From assembly GCF_025567405.1 (NCBI RefSeq), contig NZ_JAOQKJ010000002.1, forward strand, positions 248,001 to 312,000: DNA of 64,000 bases, in the 5' to 3' direction. Of this stretch, positions 26,172-35,100 are shown one piece after another. The translations under genes were made by a program, and so were the position numbers. Under the pieces are notes generated by a model, which worked only from the letters and a program-made list of their open reading frames with translations, had not been told where the DNA came from and ran no database searches. Position 1 is the first letter of the stretch, and the number at the start of each line of letters is the position of its first letter. This stretch comes from Suilimivivens aceti (lineage in GTDB: Bacteria > Bacillota > Clostridia > Lachnospirales > Lachnospiraceae).

Positions 26172-26870
26172 CTATTCCTGCTCTTCATTCTTATAAATAT
26201 CGTACAGGCCATTCTTTACCATGTTATTATAGGCATTATTCATATGCAGGGTTGCCAGTCTTTCTGCTTCATCTGCATTGCCTGCCTTGATAGCCTCCAT
26301 GATCTGTCTGTGTTCATTATTGGATGCAATTCCTCTTTCCTTCGTGGAAAGCGTCTTCTGTCTGATCCTTGCTACATACTGGTGAAAATCTACAAGCAGT
26401 CTTTCCAGCATCTTGGAATTGCAGGCATCATACAGGATATGATGAAACCTGTTATCCAGCTCCGTCATCTGTTCCATATGCCCCTTGGACGCATGGAATG
26501 CTGCCAGATATACATTCTCTTCCAGTTCTTCAAGCTGCTCCTCTGTGATATTCTCCGTGGCAAGTCTTGCACACATTCCCTCCAGGGAGGAACGGATCAT
26601 GTAAATGTCCTTTACATCCTTGGCGGTAATACCTGTCACATAGGCACCCTTATTGGGAATGATCTGGATCAGTCCCTCCAGTTCAAGCTGCCTGAAGGCT
26701 TCTCTTACAGGCGTTCTGCTGACTCCCAGCTCTTCCCCTATGGCAACCTCCTTCAGCTCCTCGTGCTCTTCATACTTTCCGCTTAAAATATCCTCCCGGA
26801 GCCTGTTAAACACTCTGCCTCTTAAGGAATATTTATCTGTTACTTCTTTTTTTACATCATAACTGCTCAT
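26172..26870 (-). CDS. GntR-family transcriptional regulator, FadR-type with FCD domain
   Basis: 232 residues. An N-terminal winged helix (residues about 15-80, with ELKEVAIGEELGVSRTPVREAFRQLELEGLI) and a C-terminal all-helical FCD domain that usually binds a carboxylate through a metal site (ELDNRFHHIL and NEHRQIMEAI supply the histidines and acids). It lies between the Re-citrate synthase and icd, 17 and 14 bases from them, so it is co-transcribed. The palindrome TTGTATACAA at the operon promoter is a typical FadR/FCD half-site pair, which suggests autoregulation with citrate or a related acid as effector (inference). Confidence 0.9.
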   Translation of the reverse strand: MSSYDVKKEVTDKYSLRGRVFNRLREDILSGKYEEHEELKEVAIGEELGVSRTPVREAFRQLELEGLIQIIPNKGAYVTGITAKDVKDIYMIRSSLEGMCARLATENITEEQLEELEENVYLAAFHASKGHMEQMTELDNRFHHILYDACNSKMLERLLVDFHQYVARIRQKTLSTKERGIASNNEHRQIMEAIKAGNADEAERLATLHMNNAYNNMVKNGLYDIYKNEEQE

Positions 26871-26887
26871 TCTGTTATCATTGCCCT

Positions 26888-28300
26888 CTAACCGATAGTT
26901 GTGTCAAGCCTTTTGCAGGCTATTGCGATCTGCTCGATCAGCTCTGCATCTGTTATGACAGTCACACGGCCTTCTTCATATTGTTTGTCTACCCATTTCT
27001 TGACCTCTGCAACGAGTGGGCTTGACTTGTCAAGCTGCTTCTCAGCCTTCAGCTTGAAATAAGTATTGATCCAGTGTGCAATTCCTGCAAGACCGGATGT
27101 GTTGCTGACTGCACAGAGTGCCGGACGGTTTAAAAACTTGTCCGTATCAAATATATTATAGATCTCCTCATTTTTCAACAGTCCATCTGCATGAACTCCG
27201 GCACGTGTCACATTAAAGTTCTTTCCTACGAAAGGCGTCCTCTCCGGAATATGATAGCCGATCTCCTTTTCATAGTACTCGGCAAGCTCAGTGATCACAG
27301 TGGTATCCATACCATTTAAATCTCCCTTTAGCTGGGCATACTCAAATACCATGGCCTCAAGAGGCGTATTACCGGTTCGCTCACCGATACCAAACAGAGA
27401 TGTATTGACACCGGAGCATCCATACAGCCATGCCGTTGTGGAATTGACCACTGCTTTATAGAAATCATTATGTCCATGCCACTCGATCATTTCATGTGGT
27501 ACACCTGCATGGGTATGCAGCGCATAAATGATACCCTGTACACTTCTCGGGATAACAGCACCCGGATAATTGACACCATAGCCCATGGTATCGCAGGCTC
27601 TTACCTTGATCGGAATCTTATACTCCTCCATCAGCTTCATAAGCTCCAGACAGAATGGCACGACATAACCGTAAATATCCGCTCTTGTGATATCCTCCAG
27701 ATGGCATCTGACACTGATGCCTTCTTCCAGGCAGTCCCTGACAATGCTTAAATAATGCTCCATTGCCTGGCGTCTTGTCATTTTCAATTTCAGGAAAATA
27801 TGATAATCAGAACAGCTCACAAGAATACCGGTTTCCTTCATTCCGATCTCCTTGACCAGCTTGAAATCCTCCTTGCTGGCACGGATCCAGCTTGTCACCT
27901 CAGGAAACTGATATCCTCTCTCCATACACTTGTATACAGCATCTCTGTCCTTTTTGCTGTAAAGGAAAAACTCGCTGGCACGGATCATACCATTTGGTCC
28001 GCCCAGTCTGTGCAGATAGTCATAGATCCTTACAATCTGCTCTGTGGTATAAGGTGCTCTTGACTGCTGTCCATCACGAAAGGTAGTATCTGTGATCCAG
28101 ATATCCTTAGGCATATTGTGAGGCACGATCCTGTCATTAAAAGGGATCTTAGGTACCTCTGAATAAGGAAACATATTTCTGAATACCTGCGGTTTCTCTA
28201 CATCATCCAGAATATACATATGCTCTTCTATCTCGAGCAGATTATTCTTGGAATTTAAAAACACCGGTCTGTCTAAAAAAACATTGTTTTCTTCTGCCAT
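26888..28300 (-). CDS. Re-citrate synthase-like enzyme (homocitrate/isopropylmalate synthase family)
   Basis: 470 residues from ATG 28300 (SD GGAGGAGA upstream). It belongs to the HMGL-like/DRE-TIM family with ITDTTFRDGQQSRAPYT, CHLEDITRADIYG and the metal motif EWHGHNDFYKAVVN. Sequence and context fit the Re-face citrate synthase described from Clostridium kluyveri, which condenses acetyl-CoA and oxaloacetate with the opposite stereochemistry to the common enzyme and serves glutamate synthesis in anaerobes. Downstream genes encode a GntR regulator and NADP-Icd. Alternative: homocitrate or isopropylmalate synthase, but the lack of an allosteric C-terminal domain and of leu or nif genes argues against these. 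Confidence 0.88.
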   Translation of the reverse strand: MAEENNVFLDRPVFLNSKNNLLEIEEHMYILDDVEKPQVFRNMFPYSEVPKIPFNDRIVPHNMPKDIWITDTTFRDGQQSRAPYTTEQIVRIYDYLHRLGGPNGMIRASEFFLYSKKDRDAVYKCMERGYQFPEVTSWIRASKEDFKLVKEIGMKETGILVSCSDYHIFLKLKMTRRQAMEHYLSIVRDCLEEGISVRCHLEDITRADIYGYVVPFCLELMKLMEEYKIPIKVRACDTMGYGVNYPGAVIPRSVQGIIYALHTHAGVPHEMIEWHGHNDFYKAVVNSTTAWLYGCSGVNTSLFGIGERTGNTPLEAMVFEYAQLKGDLNGMDTTVITELAEYYEKEIGYHIPERTPFVGKNFNVTRAGVHADGLLKNEEIYNIFDTDKFLNRPALCAVSNTSGLAGIAHWINTYFKLKAEKQLDKSSPLVAEVKKWVDKQYEEGRVTVITDAELIEQIAIACKRLDTTIG

Positions 28301-28341
28301 CGCACTATCTCCTCCTGAACTATTCCCAAAGTCCATGTATA

Positions 28342-28370
28342 ATTGTATACAATAAAACATCTCATGTCAA
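28342..28370 (-). promoter_or_regulatory. Promoter and GntR-type operator of the citrate operon
   Basis: Minus strand: TTGACA (28370-28365), 17-base spacer, TACAAT (28347-28342). The 12-base perfect palindrome ATTGTATACAAT (28342-28353) covers the -10 box and contains TTGTATACAA, a FadR-family type operator. The -35 box lies within the 3' end of the upstream subtilase gene (stop at 28362). Confidence 0.75.
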
Positions 28371-29273
28371 CAAAGAATTTATCTCTATCATGCCAGCTCC
28401 CTGCTTGCTCCACGGCTCATTCAGATCTCTTGCTGTCATTATCAGCTTATGCTTTGCCTGTTCGTTTGTCATCTTCGGATATTTTTGTAAAAGAAGTGCC
28501 AGAGCTCCTGACACGATCGGTGTTGCCATAGAAGTTCCACTCTTTTTGGTATAGGCATTCCGATACCGGAACCCTCTTTTTTCAAAGAAAGCATTACAGG
28601 AAATAATATCTGTTCCCGGTGCCACAATATCCGGCTTTCTCATATCATAGGGACTTGGTCCCCGGCTGCTGTACTCCTCGCAGAGATCTTCCCTTTCTCC
28701 AAAATATCCATCCTCATTGCAGCTTACCGTGATCACCTTTTTACGTGCTCCAATAGGTGAAATGGTCATTGCTCCCGGACCTCCATTTCCGGCTGCACAT
28801 ACCACAATGATCCCCCGGTTCCACACCTCATCTACCAACGAAAGCAGCTCCCGCATCCGTTCCTCATCTGATGCTTCACCCATACCAATAGAAATATTCA
28901 GTATCCTGATCTGAAATTCTTCCTGATTATTCAATATCCACTCCAAAGCCCTTGTCATGCTCTGGAGCATGCCGTCTCCACGATAATCCAAAACCTTTCC
29001 TACGATCAGTCTGCATCCGGGAGCAATCCCCCGGTATCTTCCCATAGAAGCCCTTCCGCTTCCACAGATACAGCCTGCTACATGAGTACCATGCCCGCTG
29101 TCATCATAAAAATCCTTCCGGTCATTGACAAAATCCCGAAACAAAAGCAGCCTGTCATCAAAATCCGGATGTCTGGCTACTCCTGTATCCAGCATAGCTA
29201 CTGTAATTCTGTCCCTCCCACATTCTGCAAGCAGTTTATCACTAAACCCAAGCTGTTCTCTGACACGAAACAT
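28362..29273 (-). CDS. Intracellular-type subtilisin-like serine protease (S8)
   Basis: 303 residues. The catalytic triad is intact: Asp29 (MLDTGV), His61 (SGHGTHVAG) and Ser248 (SGTSMATP), with the oxyanion Asn163 in AAGNGGPG. There is no signal peptide and the catalytic domain begins almost at residue 1, so it resembles ISP/AprX-type cytoplasmic subtilases rather than secreted ones. It has no long propeptide. It starts right after the terminator of the LRR operon; the SD (GGGAG, eight bases upstream) is part of that terminator's stem. Substrates are unknown. Confidence 0.93.
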   Translation of the reverse strand: MFRVREQLGFSDKLLAECGRDRITVAMLDTGVARHPDFDDRLLLFRDFVNDRKDFYDDSGHGTHVAGCICGSGRASMGRYRGIAPGCRLIVGKVLDYRGDGMLQSMTRALEWILNNQEEFQIRILNISIGMGEASDEERMRELLSLVDEVWNRGIIVVCAAGNGGPGAMTISPIGARKKVITVSCNEDGYFGEREDLCEEYSSRGPSPYDMRKPDIVAPGTDIISCNAFFEKRGFRYRNAYTKKSGTSMATPIVSGALALLLQKYPKMTNEQAKHKLIMTARDLNEPWSKQGAGMIEINSLLT

Positions 29274-29316
29274 AAAAAAGACTCCCGGCTTTTTAATTAT
29301 TCTATGCCAGAAGTCT
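29274..29316 (-). terminator. Terminator of the sortase-LRR operon, overlapping the subtilase SD
   Basis: Minus strand: arms AGACTTCTGGC (29316-29306) and GCCGGGAGTCT (29290-29280) with two G-T pairs, a 15-base loop, then TTTTTT (29279-29274). The GGGAG in the second arm is the subtilase SD, so a folded terminator would hide it. Confidence 0.8.
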
Positions 29317-29339
29317 TTCTGATGCGCTTTTATTTCTTT

Positions 29340-32096
29340 TTATTTCTTTTTTCGTTTCTCATTTCCCCTGTAGAAAAACAATGCTACAGAAGCAAAAAAC
29401 AATCCGGCTGCAAATGCCCATTTGGGATGGGAATAATCACCGGTATCCGGAGTATCATCTTTATTTCCGGAAAGTCCGATCAGTGCACCGCCATTGATCA
29501 CTTGTCCCTGTCCTACTGCTTTACTGCCATGATACAGCCCATAAGGTGAAAAATGTCTTGCTGTAAACTGGATGTAGTCGCCATCCTCCAGGGAAAGTAC
29601 CTGGAACTCTGCAGCCTCAAGCTGTCCATCCTCATCCAGTGTCACAAGATGAAGATTATCCGTTGAAAGTCCATCCGGTACCGGAAGCTGTATTGTCATA
29701 TACTGTCTTCCCAGTTTCTTTATGGGGATCTGTCCTGTACTGTCTTTCAGGGAAATATCAAATGCTTTCAGGTCAGAGGGCTGTGCACCTCCATATAATT
29801 CTCCATAAGCAGCGGTAATCTTTGCTGCTGCATCATCGGAATCATCAACCGTCAGCAGGTAGCTCCCATCATTTCCCGGCATGGTTGCCATGGTGTCTGT
29901 CCCGTCATTTCTGATCTGGCTGCTGTTTATCCGGACACTTACCCCTGTTTCTGTGGTCTGTGCCTGTGGTCCTGCCAGCTCTGCCAGTACATTCTGGTTT
30001 TCCTGTCTGACACTTCCCTTCATACCAAAGGTTCCATTCTCCAGTACTGTTCCTGTTAAATCTGTGATCTGGTCACTGACAACTGCCGTCCTGCAGCCGG
30101 AAAATACCAGACTTCTGGACTGTGGCATGGAAAGTCTTTCTGCACTGCTTCCAAACGTCATGACAGGCAGCGTATCTCCTTCAAAGGTTACCGTATCAGT
30201 TCCTCCTTTGCTGTCAAAGGCCGCGATTCCGATACTTTCTACAGATGCCGGGATCACGATCTTTGATAACGGACAGTCCTGAAATGCTCCGGCACCGATC
30301 ACTTTACATTTTTTTCCACCATTTACCGTTTTTAAATTCTTACAGCCCGCAAAAGCGTTTTCACCGATTCCGGTCAGGCTGTCCGGCAGATTTACTGCTG
30401 TAATGCCCATATGATCCCTGAAGCATTCCGGCACGATCCTTTTTACACCTGCAGGGATATTTACAATACTGTCATTTCCATCATAGGCAAGTAATATCCC
30501 ATCTCCCACTACCAGATAAGGATAGGACGCCGAAGCTCTCATGGCATTCTGGATCCAGGGTGTCTTTGCAAAGGCATTACCCTCAATCTGTGTCACACTG
30601 TCCGGGATTGAAACCTCCGTCAGACTGTCACAATGATAAAAAGCACCATATCCGATCGTTGTTATGCCATCCGGGAGCTGTATTTCCTTAAGTGCACTTC
30701 TTGCAAAAGCAAACTCTCCGATCTCATGGATCCCGTCCTCTATCTCATAAGTATCAATTGTCCCATCCTGATAATAGGCTTTAGAGGCAATCTTATCCCC
30801 GACTACTGTATACTTTGGAAAATCCTTTCCTTTTTCTGCATTCTGTGCCAGTAAAGCCCCAAGGCCTTCTGTATCTCCACTGTTGTTGTCAGTATTTGCC
30901 GCATCCTGCAGATTGACCTTCCCATTGTTTCCGGCAACTACATCGGACTGCTTATTATCAATAAATACAACTGCCTTTCCAGCTACAATACTGGATTCCC
31001 CAAGCAGCCTTTCACTGTTATAGCTTCCCTGTACCACATGAACCTCAGGAGGCACTGTGGCTGACGGTGATGGTGATGGTAATGGTGGTGGTGACGCTGA
31101 TAGCTGCCCATCTGCAGCTTCATCTGTTCCTGTACTCTGTGCATCAGCATTTCCTGTAACTGCATCCGGTGAAACTACCTGGGTATCCCCGGTCTCTTCA
31201 TATTCTACAGTATCTGCCTGGGCTGCCTTTCTGTCTGCCGCATAGGCCGCCCCATAGGTTCCTGGAACTGTTTCAAACTCCACCTTACTGCAGCCATCAA
31301 AGGCTGTATCGTGAATATTATTGATAGATTCCGGCAGATTGACCTTCGCCAGATTCACACAATCCTGAAACGCATCTGCCTCTATGGTTCTTACCGGAAG
31401 AGGAATCGAAACCTCCTGAAGATTCATACAATTGGAAAAGGCATATGCCGGAATATTCGTCAGTGCACTGTCCAGCTTCACATAAGACAGATATGGGTTC
31501 CCCCAGAAGGCATATCCCTTGATCTCCTCTACTGTAGATGGAAGGGTAAAAGCCTCCTTCTCATAGCCGGGAAGAAGTGCATAGATGATCTTCTGTTCAT
31601 CGTCATAAATCACTCCGTTACTGTAGCTTAAATAGGTATTTCCTGCAGAGAGCTCCACACTCTTCAGGCTGCTGCAGCCGGCAAAGGCACCGCTTCCTAT
31701 CTCCTTCACCTGATCTCCAAGCGACATATTGACAAGCGATGTATCATTACTGAAGGCACCCATACCGATCTCCTGCATGCCATTTCCACATCTCACAGTC
31801 CGAAGGCTTCCACAGTCTGCAAAGGCTCTGTAATCAATCTTTTCCACCTGATCTCCAAGATCAATCTGGATCAGATCATCATTCCCAGAGAACGCTTCTT
31901 CTCCAATTTCCTTTATCCCATCAGGAACAGACACGGTCTGAGCCGTGCCTGTATATTTTAATAATTTAGTTCCATCTGTCTGAAAGTCAGAAGATACCAC
32001 CACACTGGCCTGCGCATCTGACACAGGAATCTGAGTGACTGCTATGGCAAGCGCCAGCAGCATGGCACTCAGAAGTTTCGCTATTTTCCTGCTCAT
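29340..32096 (-). CDS. BspA-type leucine-rich repeat surface protein with TPxTG anchor
   Basis: 918 residues. A signal peptide (residues 1-30, hydrophobic core AMLLALAIAVTQ) precedes LRR_5 (BspA, 'treponemal') repeats at about 45-290 and again at about 435-650, split by a P/S-rich linker (PSPLPSPSPSA-like, about 330-350). A beta domain shared with the next gene follows (ending FTARHFSPY), then TPDTGD, a hydrophobic segment and the basic tail RGNEKRKKK. TPDTG resembles the (S/P)PxTG motifs of clostridial class B sortases; the sortase is encoded two genes upstream. BspA-type repeats bind host proteins or other bacteria in known cases. Confidence 0.9.
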   Translation of the reverse strand: MSRKIAKLLSAMLLALAIAVTQIPVSDAQASVVVSSDFQTDGTKLLKYTGTAQTVSVPDGIKEIGEEAFSGNDDLIQIDLGDQVEKIDYRAFADCGSLRTVRCGNGMQEIGMGAFSNDTSLVNMSLGDQVKEIGSGAFAGCSSLKSVELSAGNTYLSYSNGVIYDDEQKIIYALLPGYEKEAFTLPSTVEEIKGYAFWGNPYLSYVKLDSALTNIPAYAFSNCMNLQEVSIPLPVRTIEADAFQDCVNLAKVNLPESINNIHDTAFDGCSKVEFETVPGTYGAAYAADRKAAQADTVEYEETGDTQVVSPDAVTGNADAQSTGTDEAADGQLSASPPPLPSPSPSATVPPEVHVVQGSYNSERLLGESSIVAGKAVVFIDNKQSDVVAGNNGKVNLQDAANTDNNSGDTEGLGALLAQNAEKGKDFPKYTVVGDKIASKAYYQDGTIDTYEIEDGIHEIGEFAFARSALKEIQLPDGITTIGYGAFYHCDSLTEVSIPDSVTQIEGNAFAKTPWIQNAMRASASYPYLVVGDGILLAYDGNDSIVNIPAGVKRIVPECFRDHMGITAVNLPDSLTGIGENAFAGCKNLKTVNGGKKCKVIGAGAFQDCPLSKIVIPASVESIGIAAFDSKGGTDTVTFEGDTLPVMTFGSSAERLSMPQSRSLVFSGCRTAVVSDQITDLTGTVLENGTFGMKGSVRQENQNVLAELAGPQAQTTETGVSVRINSSQIRNDGTDTMATMPGNDGSYLLTVDDSDDAAAKITAAYGELYGGAQPSDLKAFDISLKDSTGQIPIKKLGRQYMTIQLPVPDGLSTDNLHLVTLDEDGQLEAAEFQVLSLEDGDYIQFTARHFSPYGLYHGSKAVGQGQVINGGALIGLSGNKDDTPDTGDYSHPKWAFAAGLFFASVALFFYRGNEKRKKK

Positions 32097-32115
32097 AATT
32101 TCTCCACTCTTCCAA

Positions 32116-35100
32116 TCAGCCTGCCTTTTTTATATACACCCTGTCCTTCTTAAAGAACAGTACCAGTGAAATACATGCCATACCGATTGCCAGGAACCAC
32201 TTGGGATGGATCGGGTCACCTGTCTTAGGTGTTGCATCAATCGTACCTGAAGCTGTCAGGTCAGCTGTATTTACATAAATCGTATACGGAGAGAAATGGG
32301 TCGCTGTAAAGTTAATGCAGGGAACACCATTTACTGTTGTAAACTTCACGCCAAGACCTTCCAGGCTTCCGTTAGCAACTGCACCGGCCTTGTTATTGCC
32401 TGCATACTGTACCAGTTCATCCGGGATCGGCATGGTAATATTGACAGAAATTCCTGTCGTATCTGCTATCTTGGTCCTTCCGGTTGAATCATAAAGACTG
32501 ATATCCATCGGGAAATACTGGATCCTGCTGATATCACCATATTCCGCCTGCAATGCTGCTGTTACAGCATCCGTAGCGCTCTGATCCTCCGTGATCTTGA
32601 CAACAAAATTATCCGTTGCTCCTGTTACAGTTGCTCCGGCCAGTCCTGTATTGGATACACCCGGCTTCGTGATCTCTACTACTGTTCCTGAATTATTTCC
32701 TGTATTAGCTGCTCCATTGCTGCTGTTGCTGCTTCCGCCATTGCTGCCGGAACCGCCACTACCCGTTGCTGCAGTTCCTTTCCCTGCCTTATAGGTTGCT
32801 GTGATCGCAACATTGGCTGCCGGCATCGTAAATGTTGTAGAAGATGCACTGGCATTGGCAAAGCCTACTCCTGCAGTAGATGTTGTCCACTTATCAAAGG
32901 TCTGTCCCTCACCCATAAAATATGCGTTGATCGCTACTACTGCCCCGGCTGCATAGCTGCCGCTTCCGCTTCCACCGGATACACTTACGGTATATTTCTT
33001 CGTAGAATCTCCTGCTCCTGGACTTGCCGTAGGTGACGGAGATGCGGAGGACTTGGAACCACTTCCGCTGCCGCCTCCATTATTTTCAGAATCACCTTTC
33101 TCATAGGATGCTACTATACTCATATCCTGTGTTACCTTTGAGAAGGTATCCGGTATCCACGCTACAAACTTATAGCCACTCCTTGCTGGCGGCATTGGCG
33201 CCGTTGCTGCACCTTCATGGTCTACATACTGTGTACTTATGACCGTCTTTCCATCATATGCGTAAAAGGTAACCGTATGCCTGTTGGAAGATCCGGAATT
33301 ATCCGAATACTGGGCGATCAGTGTTACATTTGATGTTACGTTATTATAACCATCCTTAGGCATCCATCCGGTAAATGTATATCCAGTTCTTGTCGGGTTA
33401 GCCGGCGGTTCAGCACTCTTTCCGGCTTCGACATCCTTTACTTCTTTCAGAAGGGTTCCATCATAATCCAGGAATTTTACCGTATACAGGTCAGATAAGT
33501 ACTCTACATTAATATTATAATACTGACCATAATCATCTGCCGAGGTACCCTTATAGGTATTAATCGTATTGGTAGATACATGCTCAAAGGCATCACTTAC
33601 AATATGTACTTCTTTGCCGGGAATCGTTACTTCAATTCCTGTGTTTCCACCAAAAGCTTTTGTGTCTATACGGTTTACTGAATCTGGAAGTCCGACTTCA
33701 TTCAGCATATCGCAGTCATTAAAGCAGTTCTTAGGAATTATTTTCAGATTTTTGGCATCATCCAGATATACCTTTACGACATCATCACAGTCTTCAAAGG
33801 CTCCATCCTTAATTTCACTGACATTAGAAATAATAGGATCCGTCGATGATGCTACGATAGGACTGCTTCCCGTCTTTCCTCTGGAGGGCAGACACTCTTC
33901 TATCGTGTAAGTTCCATCTTCATTCACAGAATATACAATACGGTTCTCCGCTGCGAAATAATCATTTCCCGTAATATCAGTTAATGAATCACATCCCCTG
34001 AAGGGCGCTGTGCCAATATCAGTACATGCACTGCCCAATGTAACACTTTGCAGTCTTTCACAGCTATCAAAGGCATAATCCGGCAGATATTTCACATCTG
34101 TCATCGTAACAGACAGAATTCTATCATTTCCCTTATTTTCTGTTTCATACTGCTTTTCTTCAACACTTCCACTATCATAATCCTTATAATAGCCGCTGAA
34201 GAGCCCGGGAATGGAATCATCTGTGCTTCTGGTACACATCTGGTAACTCTTATATCCCTCATCCGAGGAATCAAAATATGTAGTCACATTTCTTGTGTTC
34301 TCAGTTGCATCGAAAAATTCAGTTGCATCTATAGAGGTTACTCCAGCAGGAACCACAATATTCAGACAGGAGTTGATCCATTGCAGCTCTTCATCAGTAA
34401 CAGCTTCAAATTCTCCTCTGGCACTGCTTCCCCGTTCATAATTTTTCTGTATACTATACTTGTTTTCCGGCAATTTATAAAAGGCACCCGGTGTTTTTGC
34501 ACTCAATACTCCGCTATTTGTACACCATGTACTAAAATCCTTTACATAATCGTCATCAATCCACGGTCCATAATAAACACCTTTATACACATTTTCCTGG
34601 TCTTCCGGTGTAGTAGCAGCTGCCCACTGCTTAGTAAAGTCAATACGATATCCGTCATAAGCAGTCTGACTGCTTCCATACTTTTCTGTATAATACTTCT
34701 CCATTGCAGCACAGTAGTCCGCATTACGCTCATCAAGCTCATTATACTTGGGATAATCCAGGAGCGTTACTTCACCAGACTTATTGTCATACATAACAGT
34801 CAGGAAATCCGGTGCCAGACTCTTGTAACATATTCTTTTACCTGCATCATCTATTTTACTGCTGTCTTTATCAGTTGCAAAATCAAACGGCGCATATCCA
34901 GGCACAATATCTCCATGGAAGGTCAGTTCATTACTGGTCGTTTTAAATGCATTATTTCCAATTGTAAAGCCATCATATCCAACTGACGGTGTATGGAATG
35001 TTACATCGATCAGTTTAGGGCAATCTGCAAAAGCACTGTCCCCTATGCTCTTTACAGAATCTCCTATTTCAACGCTTTCCAGATTACCAAGTCCCTTAAA

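Noticed and set aside
31040..31110. GGTGATGGTGATGGTAATGG repeats in the LRR gene
   Set aside because: These are codons of a Pro/Ser-rich linker in the minus-strand protein, not a CRISPR array or regulatory repeat.
34048..34986. Plus-strand frame of 312 codons within the large LRR gene
   Set aside because: Reverse-complement shadow of a repeat protein; no SD or function.
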